DNA of 64,000 bases from Flavobacterium restrictum (GTDB lineage: Bacteria > Bacteroidota > Bacteroidia > Flavobacteriales > Flavobacteriaceae), in the NCBI RefSeq assembly GCF_007097245.1, contig NZ_VJZT01000008.1, positions 101,599-165,598 of the forward strand, in the 5' to 3' direction. Positions 8,017 to 15,714 of the stretch are shown here, piece by piece. The notes below the pieces were generated by a model, which saw nothing but the letters and a program-made list of their open reading frames with translations, was not told the origin of the DNA and ran no database searches. The number at the start of each line of letters is the position of its first letter. Position 1 is the first letter of the stretch. A program made the translations under genes and the position numbers.

Positions 8017-9366
8017 ATGACAAGTTTAAAAATTTTCCTAATAGAAGACGATGCTTTTTTTGGTGAAACTTTAAAATACCATTTGAAGTTAAACCCTGAT
8101 TTTGATGTACATCTTTTTCAAACAGGAAAAGAATGCCTCTCTAATTTATACCAAAAACCAGATATTATTTGTCTCGATTTTGGTCTTCCTGACATCACTG
8201 GCGATTTGCTTTTGAAAAAAATCAAAGAGACGAACAACTCCATTCCCATCATCATTATTAGCGGACAAGAAGAAATTGAAATTGCCGTAGATTTTTTGAA
8301 ATCAGGTGCCAAAGATTATATTGTAAAAAACAGCCACACCAAAGATTTGTTGTGGAATTCGATTCTAAAAATCAAAGAAAATCTATCTTTGGTAAACGAG
8401 GTCGAGGAACTAAAAGAAAAATTAGAACAAAAATTCAGTTTTGAAAAAACAATTATTGGGCAAAGTGATGCCATAAAAAGTGTGTTTAATAAAATCAATA
8501 AGTCCATCAATACCAATATCAATGTCTCGATAACGGGAGAAACAGGAACAGGAAAAGAGGTTGTAGCCAAAGCCATTCATTACAATTCCGATCGAAAAAA
8601 CAAACCCTTTGTGGCTGTAAATATGGCTGCAATCCCCAAGGATTTGATAGAAAGCGAATTTTTTGGTCATGAAAAAGGGGCTTTTACGGGTGCTAACAAT
8701 AAGAATATTGGCAAATTTGAACAAGCGGATGGTGGTACCATTTTTTTGGACGAAATTGCTGAACTCGATTTAAACCTACAAAGCAAGCTGTTGCGGGTTT
8801 TGCAAGAGCGGGAAGTCGTACGCTTGGGCGGAACCACTAAAATAAAATTTAACGCCCGATTGATTATTGCCACGCACAAAGATTTATCGCAAGAGGTAAA
8901 AAAAGGAAATTTCAGAGAGGATTTATACTATAGAATTATTGGTTTGCCTATAGAACTCCCGCCACTCCGAGCAAGGGGAAATGACACCTTATTGCTGGGG
9001 AAATATTTTATGGATTTGTTTGTCAAAGAGAACAAAATGAAAACCATATCGCTGTCTAAAGAAGCCAAAGACAAGTTGTTGAAGTATGCGTTCCCTGGGA
9101 ACATTAGAGAATTAAAAGCCGTAATTGACCTTGCGTGTGTAATGTGTGATGCAAACGAAATTGCAGCTGATGATTTGACTTTTAACAGCATTAACGAGAC
9201 TGATTTTTTCCTTTCGGAAGAAAAAACACTCAAAGAATACACCTCGGAAATTATTTTACATTATTTGAAAAAAAATGGTAACGACGTGCTTAAAACGGCC
9301 AAAAAATTAGATATTGGTAAGTCAACTATTTACAATTTGATTCAAACTATTGATATTAAAAATTAA
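8017..9366 (+). CDS. NtrC-family sigma-54-dependent response regulator
   Basis: 449 residues in three modules: receiver domain (1-120, acidic pocket EDD at 10-12 and phospho-acceptor Asp54 in ICLDFGLPD), AAA+ sigma-54 interaction domain (about 145-370, Walker A GETGTGKE near residue 174, the sigma-54 contact loop GAFTGAN near 222, Walker B GTIFLDEIAEL), and a C-terminal Fis-type helix-turn-helix (LKKNGNDVLKTAKKLDIGKSTIYNLI). Such proteins hydrolyse ATP to open sigma-54 promoters. All catalytic signatures are intact. It lies directly upstream of the FIST and hybrid-kinase genes and a polysaccharide locus, so it is the likely output regulator of that sensor system; this is inferred from position. 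Confidence 0.93.
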   Translation: MTSLKIFLIEDDAFFGETLKYHLKLNPDFDVHLFQTGKECLSNLYQKPDIICLDFGLPDITGDLLLKKIKETNNSIPIIIISGQEEIEIAVDFLKSGAKDYIVKNSHTKDLLWNSILKIKENLSLVNEVEELKEKLEQKFSFEKTIIGQSDAIKSVFNKINKSINTNINVSITGETGTGKEVVAKAIHYNSDRKNKPFVAVNMAAIPKDLIESEFFGHEKGAFTGANNKNIGKFEQADGGTIFLDEIAELDLNLQSKLLRVLQEREVVRLGGTTKIKFNARLIIATHKDLSQEVKKGNFREDLYYRIIGLPIELPPLRARGNDTLLLGKYFMDLFVKENKMKTISLSKEAKDKLLKYAFPGNIRELKAVIDLACVMCDANEIAADDLTFNSINETDFFLSEEKTLKEYTSEIILHYLKKNGNDVLKTAKKLDIGKSTIYNLIQTIDIKN

Positions 9367-9418
9367 GTTACGCCATCAAAAAATAAGGGTATTGCTCCCT
9401 CCCAATTAAAAATCGAAC

Positions 9419-10561
9419 ATGAAAGTAGCTACTATTTTATACCAAGAAAATTCATTTGTCAGAGAAATCAATCCCGAAAAATTAGATTTTCAAGCCGTTG
9501 AATTGGTTCTTGGGTTTGGTTCGAGATCGTTACTTGCCACAACAGAAATTTTTGATGCCATTCAGGAAAAATTCCCAAATGCACAAATCGCACTCTGCTC
9601 CTCATCTGGCGAAATTTACGACCAAGAAGTACTCGACAATACGATATCCTTGACAGCAATTGCATTTGCTACAACAACGATTCAAACCACAGCTGTTACA
9701 ATTGATGATTATGAAAATAGCTTTGAAGCTGGAAAAGCGTTGATTAAAAACCTGCCGCAAGAGAATTTAAAACTAGCATTTGTACTTTCTGACGGCGGAA
9801 AAGTGAACGGTAGCGAGCTTGTAAAGGGAATGAATATTACAAAAAAGGAGTCTGTTTTAATCACAGGCGGTTTGGCTGGAGATGGTGCTCGTTTTGAAAA
9901 AACAGTAGTTGGACTCAATAAATTACCGCAAGTAGGCGCCATTATTGCCATAGGATTTTATGGCGAAAAACTTGTTTTGTCTCACGGTTCATTGGGCGGC
10001 TGGGAAAGTTTTGGGCTAGAACGAACGGTCACCCAAGCCCAAAATAACGTTCTTTATCAAATAGATTCCAAAAACGCACTCGATTTATACAAAACGTATT
10101 TGGGGAAATACGCTGCTGAACTTCCAGGATCGGCCTTGCTTTTTCCGTTATCGATAAAACTTTCGGATAGTCAAGAGCCTATAGTGCGAACCATTTTGTC
10201 GATAGACGAAGAAAATCAATCCATGACCTTTGCAGGCGATATTCCTGTGGGAAGCAAAGTTAGGTTTATGAAAGCAAATTTTGACCGCTTGATTGATGCC
10301 GCCAGTGATGCCGCTTCGACCTGCTTACACATGCAGGCGAGCAATCCCAAACTGGCGTTGTTGATAAGTTGTGTGGGGCGAAAATTGATTCTTGGTAATC
10401 GAATTGATGAGGAAGTAGAGGCGGTTGCCACCATTTTTGGCTCACAAACAATGCTTTCTGGGTTTTATTCGTATGGTGAAATTTCGCCTTTAAAACCACT
10501 TACCAATTGTGAGCTACACAACCAAACCATGACCATAACGTGTTTAAATGAAATAGACTAA
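9419..10561 (+). CDS. FIST-domain sensory protein
   Basis: 380 residues that match the FIST_N plus FIST_C layout: N-terminal half with ALCSSSGEIYDQEVLDNTISL and SVLITGGLAGDGARFEKT, C-terminal half with SGFYSYGEISPL and the preceding ALLISCVGRKLILG. FIST domains are ligand-sensing modules proposed to bind small molecules such as amino acids, and are normally linked to signal-transduction partners. There is no signal peptide. The stop overlaps the next gene's start by one base (TAATG), so it is translationally coupled to the giant hybrid kinase, which fits a role as its soluble input partner. Confidence 0.87.
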   Translation: MKVATILYQENSFVREINPEKLDFQAVELVLGFGSRSLLATTEIFDAIQEKFPNAQIALCSSSGEIYDQEVLDNTISLTAIAFATTTIQTTAVTIDDYENSFEAGKALIKNLPQENLKLAFVLSDGGKVNGSELVKGMNITKKESVLITGGLAGDGARFEKTVVGLNKLPQVGAIIAIGFYGEKLVLSHGSLGGWESFGLERTVTQAQNNVLYQIDSKNALDLYKTYLGKYAAELPGSALLFPLSIKLSDSQEPIVRTILSIDEENQSMTFAGDIPVGSKVRFMKANFDRLIDAASDAASTCLHMQASNPKLALLISCVGRKLILGNRIDEEVEAVATIFGSQTMLSGFYSYGEISPLKPLTNCELHNQTMTITCLNEID

Positions 10562-13500
10562 TGACTACTTTTCATAAACTTTTAGAAAAACAAATAAAAA
10601 AACATTTGGATAAAGAGCAACTCGAAAGCCCCGCTTTTAAAGCTTTTATTCATGCTGTAAATGATTCCTATTTATCCTTTGAAAGGGATAATGACTTAAT
10701 GGATCATTCGTTTAAAGAAAGCGAAAAAGAGTATCAAGAACTGAATGCAAATCTCAAAAAAGAACAAGCCTTAAAGCAACAATCCATATCTAATTTATAC
10801 GATAGTTTAGAGATTTTGGACGATCATTACACAGAAATCAATCCAGATGACGATGTTGATGATTTACTCTTTATTTCAAAATATTTAAACAAACAAATTG
10901 AAAAAAGAAAAATTTCCGAAACGAATCTTTCCCAAACGGTTAAACTATTAAAAACCTTACTCAACAACCTACAATCTGGTGTTTTGGTTGAAGATGAGCA
11001 TCAAAAAATATTGTTTTCCAATCAACTTTTTTGGGATCAAAAAAAGAAAATCATTACACCCAAAGCTATTGAAGGCGTTGACTTCTCGGAACTATTTGTA
11101 GAGAGTAAATTTTTATACAAAGACCCGGAAATTTTTGTCTCCCGAATCAAGGATCTTTTGCAACATAAAAAACTCGTGATCGGTGATTTGATTGAAACCA
11201 TTGACAATCGATTTTTGGAACGTGACTATATCCCGATTTATATCAACAAAGAATACAAAGGACAATTGTGGAAATACACGGATGTAACGGAGCGCATTCA
11301 GAGTCAAATTTTACTCGAACAAAGTGAGGAACGCAGTAGAATTGTTATGAATGCTTCGCTAAATGCGATTGTAACAGTTGATGATAAAGCCCAAATTACG
11401 TTTTGGAATCAGCAAGCAACTGCTGTTTTTGGTTGGGAAAGAGAAGAAGTTTTAGGCAAAGTATTTACTGATTTTATGGTTCCTTCTCGCAATAAAGCAC
11501 TTTGGGATGGCTCCATACGCCAATATTTAGAGGAAGGTTACAATGCGTTTTTGAACCAACAAGTAGAACTTTTTGGCGTTCATAAATCTGGGGATGAATT
11601 CCTAGCAGAAATTACCATTACGCCTATTACTCAAAACGGAGAAACCTTTTTTTGTGCCTTTTTGCAAGACATTTCTAAAAGAAAAGAAGCCGAAAACAAA
11701 TTGTATGAAACCGTTGCGTTATTAAAAACGCTATTAGCCAACTTGCACTCCGGTATTTTGGTTGAAGACGAAAATCGAAAAATATTATTTACCAATCAGC
11801 ATTTTTGCGACATGCGCCATTTAAAAACTGCACCTGAAGAATTAATAGGAATGGATTGCACCACGTTTATTGGGAATTCAAAATTATTATTTCTCAATCC
11901 ATCCGTTTTTGTAAATCGTGTGAATGAGATATTGGAACAAAAGAAAATAGTCATTGCTGAACTAATAGAAACCACGGATAATCAGTTTTATGAACGAGAC
12001 TATATTCCTGTAATCATTCATAATGAATACAAAGGACATCTCTGGAAATACACCGATGTTACCCACCGAATCAAAACGCAAAATTTACTGGAACAAAGTG
12101 AAGAACGCAGTCGTTTTATCATGAATGCCTCACTCAATGCCATTATAACTATTGATATAAAAGGCAAAATAACCTTTTGGAACCAGCAAGCAGAATTCAT
12201 TTTTGGTTGGAAATCCGATGCTGTTTTAGGAAAATCGTTAACCGAAACCATTGTCCCCAACCAGCATAAAAAAGGGCATGATAACGGCATGAAACACTAT
12301 ATAAAAACAGGTGAAGGCCCCGTTTTGAATAAGCAAATTGAGCTTACGGCCATGAACATAAAAGGAGAAGAATTTCCAGTAGAAATTTCGATAATTCCGT
12401 TAAAACAAAATGGAGAATTGTTTTTCTGTTCTTTTATACAAGACATTTCCGAAAGAAAAAAAGCAGAAAATAGCCTAAAAATCCAAGAAGAAAAATACCG
12501 AAATATTATTGCCAATATGAACATGGGCATAATCGAAGTAGATACGAATGAAGTTATTCAGTTTGCTAATCAGAGTTTTTCGGTAATGACAGGCTATGAA
12601 ATCAATGAACTCATGGGGAAAAATCCATCCGAAATTTTTGTTTTTGGAGAAAATCAAGACCTTATGGCCTCAAAGAACGTATTGCGCCAACAAGGCGTGT
12701 CCGATGTGTACCAAATTCCCATAAAAAACAAAAGAGGAGAACTCAAATGGTGGGCCATAAGTGGCGCACCCAATTATGATGACAAAGGAAAATTAGTAGG
12801 ATCCATAGGAATTCATCTGGACATAACCGAACAAAAACAACTAGAAATTGAACTGGAAGCCGAGAAAATAAAAGCCGAAGAGGCCTCAAAAGCCAAAGAA
12901 GCTTTTTTGTCCACAATGAGCCACGAAATCCGGACGCCACTCAATGCAATAATTGGCTTTTTGAGAGAATTAGGCAAACAAGAATTAACCGAACTTCAAA
13001 AAAAATACATTGATAATAGCGCCATTGCCTCCAAACATTTGCTGGCTATTCTAAACAATGTATTGGATATTTCAAAAATTGAAGCTGGCGAAATGGAACT
13101 CGAAAAAGAAGATTTTATTTTTGAAGATTCCGTTCAAAACGTCATTAAAGTACTCAAACCAAAAGCCAAACAAAAAGGAATTAGACTCACTGCACTGTTC
13201 TCGGAGAAATTAAATCCCGTGTTCAAAGGAGATGCTTTACGAATGGAACAAATCCTTTTTAACCTAATAGGGAACGCTTTGAAATTTACACCCAATGGCA
13301 AAATCGAAGTGTTTTGTGAGTTACTAACGGATAACAGCACCTTTCAAGAAATGCATATTTCGATTGCCGATACGGGCATTGGAATGGACAAAAGCTACTC
13401 CGAAACCTTATTTAAAAAATTCTCCCAAGAGGACAAAGCCGTAACACGAAGATTTGGCGGCACTGGTTTAGGAATGGCAATTACCAAAGAACTCGTACAA

Positions 13501-14346
13501 CTTATGGGCGGTACCATAACCGTGGAAAGTGAGAAAAACAAGGGAACAACCATACACATTTATTTAAGTTTACTAAAAGGAAATTTAGAAAATGTAAAAA
13601 AACCAAATCCAGAAATCAACATTAATATCGAAGGGATTTCTATATTATTAGTGGAGGATAATAAAATGAACCGCATGGTCGTGCAAAACTCCATGCAGTA
13701 CTTTAATTGCAAAGTTACCGAAGCCAAAAATGGTGTTGAAGCACTCGAAATTTTGAAAAAACAAAATTTTGACATCATTTTAATGGACATACAAATGCCT
13801 GAAATGGATGGTTTTGAAGCCACCAGAATTATCCGAAACGAATTTAAACTGACCACGCCCATCATTGCATTAACCGCAAACGCCTTCAAAAGTGAAACCG
13901 AAAAATGCAAACAAGCAGGTATGGATGATTATGTAACCAAACCCTTTGATGAAATTGTACTCCTAGAAACCATTGCAAAACACACGGTTAATAAAATCGT
14001 GATTCCAACCCAAAAGAGCAAAATCATTCAAAATAATAAAAACTACAACCTCAACACGCTTCATAATTTGAGCCGCGGAAACGATGAATTCGTAAAAAAA
14101 ATGCTCACTATTTTTGTAGAACAAACCACCGATACAATTGCAAAAACAACATTGGCCATTGCCAACAATAATTTTATCGAAGTAAGCAGACTCATTCATA
14201 AAATAAAACCGAGTGTAGCAAGTTTAGGCATAAACAGCATACAAACCGAAATAAAAACACTCGAAAAAGTAGCCTTAACAGCTCCGAGTAAAGAACAAAT
14301 ACTAACGCTTTTTATTCCTATAAAAACATGTTGGAGGAAGTTGTAG
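10561..14346 (+). CDS. Hybrid sensor histidine kinase, five PAS domains, receiver and truncated HPt
   Basis: 1261 residues and no membrane segment, so cytoplasmic. Order: N-terminal helical part (1-125), PAS domains at about 126-250, 255-380, 384-505, 512-635 and 640-765, HisKA with FLSTMSHEIRTPLNAIIGF near 782, HATPase (NLIGNALKFTPNG, ADTGIGM, RRFGGTGLGMAI) to about 1010, receiver from about 1026 (LLVEDNKMN, phospho-Asp in MDIQMPEMDG near 1077) and an HPt domain with its His in LIHKIKPSVASLG near 1212. Residues 126-383 and 384-640 are an obvious tandem duplication of a PAS-PAS unit. The last residues (IPIKTCWRKL) do not look like an HPt end; a one-base shift at the T5 run 14309-14313 would restore a helical end closing at 14378. 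It is coupled to the FIST gene by TAATG. Confidence 0.93.
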   Translation: MTTFHKLLEKQIKKHLDKEQLESPAFKAFIHAVNDSYLSFERDNDLMDHSFKESEKEYQELNANLKKEQALKQQSISNLYDSLEILDDHYTEINPDDDVDDLLFISKYLNKQIEKRKISETNLSQTVKLLKTLLNNLQSGVLVEDEHQKILFSNQLFWDQKKKIITPKAIEGVDFSELFVESKFLYKDPEIFVSRIKDLLQHKKLVIGDLIETIDNRFLERDYIPIYINKEYKGQLWKYTDVTERIQSQILLEQSEERSRIVMNASLNAIVTVDDKAQITFWNQQATAVFGWEREEVLGKVFTDFMVPSRNKALWDGSIRQYLEEGYNAFLNQQVELFGVHKSGDEFLAEITITPITQNGETFFCAFLQDISKRKEAENKLYETVALLKTLLANLHSGILVEDENRKILFTNQHFCDMRHLKTAPEELIGMDCTTFIGNSKLLFLNPSVFVNRVNEILEQKKIVIAELIETTDNQFYERDYIPVIIHNEYKGHLWKYTDVTHRIKTQNLLEQSEERSRFIMNASLNAIITIDIKGKITFWNQQAEFIFGWKSDAVLGKSLTETIVPNQHKKGHDNGMKHYIKTGEGPVLNKQIELTAMNIKGEEFPVEISIIPLKQNGELFFCSFIQDISERKKAENSLKIQEEKYRNIIANMNMGIIEVDTNEVIQFANQSFSVMTGYEINELMGKNPSEIFVFGENQDLMASKNVLRQQGVSDVYQIPIKNKRGELKWWAISGAPNYDDKGKLVGSIGIHLDITEQKQLEIELEAEKIKAEEASKAKEAFLSTMSHEIRTPLNAIIGFLRELGKQELTELQKKYIDNSAIASKHLLAILNNVLDISKIEAGEMELEKEDFIFEDSVQNVIKVLKPKAKQKGIRLTALFSEKLNPVFKGDALRMEQILFNLIGNALKFTPNGKIEVFCELLTDNSTFQEMHISIADTGIGMDKSYSETLFKKFSQEDKAVTRRFGGTGLGMAITKELVQLMGGTITVESEKNKGTTIHIYLSLLKGNLENVKKPNPEININIEGISILLVEDNKMNRMVVQNSMQYFNCKVTEAKNGVEALEILKKQNFDIILMDIQMPEMDGFEATRIIRNEFKLTTPIIALTANAFKSETEKCKQAGMDDYVTKPFDEIVLLETIAKHTVNKIVIPTQKSKIIQNNKNYNLNTLHNLSRGNDEFVKKMLTIFVEQTTDTIAKTTLAIANNNFIEVSRLIHKIKPSVASLGINSIQTEIKTLEKVALTAPSKEQILTLFIPIKTCWRKL

Positions 14347-14400
14347 CGCAGCTCCATGCAGAGGAACTCCATCCATAGCAAGTGACTCTACTCATTTTTC

Positions 14401-14425
14401 TGGAAATATCTTCCAAAAAATGGAA
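14401..14425. promoter_or_regulatory. Alternating TGGAA/TTCCA hairpins after the hybrid kinase
   Basis: TGGAA (14401-14405), TTCCA (14411-14415) and TGGAA (14421-14425) are spaced by five bases each, so TTCCA can pair with either flank: two mutually exclusive hairpins. The same TTCCA-N5-TGGAA shape recurs at 21521-21541 and 26987-27006 in the polysaccharide locus. Terminator, attenuator or protein-binding site are all possible. Confidence 0.35.
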
Positions 14426-14521
14426 AAAAAATCAAATTAAAAATTTTGTAAAATACTGATTGTCAAATAATTAATTTATTGGCTTGACTTTGGATTACCT
14501 GTTATCAAAATAATTTATAAC

Positions 14522-14956
14522 ATGGAAAATCAAAATCAATTTAAATTTTTTATCGTAGACGATGATATTTTTTGTGCCAATGTGTACGAACAATACCTTC
14601 TTAATTTGAAATACAATGACATTACCTATTTCAGTAACGGTAGAGACTGCTTACACAATCTAGATCAAAATCCCGACATCATTTTTCTAGACCACAACAT
14701 GGATGATCTTTCTGGATTTGAAGTCCTAAAAAAAATAAAGCGGTACAATCCAAACATTTATGTAGTCATGGTTTCTGGCCAAGACAATATAAAAACTGCT
14801 GTGGATGCTCTGAAATATGGGGCTTTTGATTATGTCATAAAAGATAATACTGTATGTGATAAAATGACGCTTATCATTAACAAAATTATCAAAGTGAAAG
14901 CAGCCCTCAAAAAATCGAATCCCAATATGGTGCAACGATTACTTTCATTATTTTAA
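14522..14956 (+). CDS. Stand-alone response-regulator receiver protein
   Basis: 144 residues made of one CheY-like receiver: acidic pocket VDDD near residue 12, phospho-acceptor Asp57 in IIFLDHNMDDLSG, conserved Ser in VMVSGQDN and Lys in VIKDN. There is no DNA-binding output domain; the C-terminal 20 residues are basic. It resembles the receiver of the sigma-54 activator at 8017 (both have DxFLSGxEEIxxAVxxLKxGAxDYVIK-like ends), suggesting common ancestry. It sits 19 bp upstream of the polysaccharide export gene, so it is probably the phospho-relay element that ties the upstream kinase to polysaccharide production. Its target is unknown. Confidence 0.88.
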   Translation: MENQNQFKFFIVDDDIFCANVYEQYLLNLKYNDITYFSNGRDCLHNLDQNPDIIFLDHNMDDLSGFEVLKKIKRYNPNIYVVMVSGQDNIKTAVDALKYGAFDYVIKDNTVCDKMTLIINKIIKVKAALKKSNPNMVQRLLSLF

Positions 14957-14974
14957 TCTTTTTCAAACTACAAC

Positions 14975-15703
14975 ATGAAAACAATTTTGAAAACGACCCT
15001 ACTATTACTCCTATTTGCTTCTTGCAAGACACAAAACCTATTAGTAAGCAAAACCGAAATCATTGACAAAACAGCCTTTATGTACAATGCTGATTATCAA
15101 TATAAAATAAGAAAAAATGACAAAATTTCGCTATCCGTTTGGGGCGAAGACAACTTGAGTGTAGGCTCTATTTATGGCATTTACAATTCGAATGAAGTTT
15201 ACGGAAAATGGCTAATGGTCGATGCAAATGGCACTATCGAAGTTCCCAAAATAGGCACGACACTAGCACTCAACAAAACCGTTCCAGAACTCAAAGCAGA
15301 ACTCAAAACAGCACTCAAAAAATGGCTTGTGAATCCCATTATTGATGTAAAAATTCTAAATAAAGAAGTCACCATTTTAGGCGAAGTACGAAATCCAAAC
15401 ACCATTACCATAGACAAAGATTATGTTACCTTACTAGAAATGATTAGTAAAACGGGAGGTTTTGACTTTTATGCCAATCTAAAATCTATCAAAATATTGC
15501 GTCAAGAAGGCGAAAACGTAATCGTTACCAACATCAATTTGACCGTTGCCGATGCTATTTTGAATACCAATATTCAGCTTCATCCTAGTGATATTGTCAT
15601 CGTTCCATCCAAGAAAAATAAAGAGTTCGATAAGCGAATTGCAACCATAATCCCATTGACTACCACCATCAGTGCGGCGGCAATTATCATGGGTTTATTT
15701 TAA
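14975..15703 (+). CDS. Polysaccharide export outer-membrane lipoprotein (OPX, Wza-like)
   Basis: 242 residues. A signal peptide ends in the lipobox LLFASC. It is followed by the poly_export domain (YQYKIRKNDKISLSVWGEDNLSVGS, then VDANGTIEVPKIGT) and one SLBB-type beta-grasp segment (VTILGEVRNPNTITIDKDYV). The C-terminus is a hydrophobic segment (TIIPLTTTISAAAIIMGLF), as in short Bacteroidota OPX proteins. It is part of the exit route for polysaccharide across the outer membrane together with the co-polymerase encoded 12 bp downstream. It is the first structural gene of the polysaccharide locus. Confidence 0.9.
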   Translation: MKTILKTTLLLLLFASCKTQNLLVSKTEIIDKTAFMYNADYQYKIRKNDKISLSVWGEDNLSVGSIYGIYNSNEVYGKWLMVDANGTIEVPKIGTTLALNKTVPELKAELKTALKKWLVNPIIDVKILNKEVTILGEVRNPNTITIDKDYVTLLEMISKTGGFDFYANLKSIKILRQEGENVIVTNINLTVADAILNTNIQLHPSDIVIVPSKKNKEFDKRIATIIPLTTTISAAAIIMGLF

Positions 15704-15714
15704 AAACAACAGCT

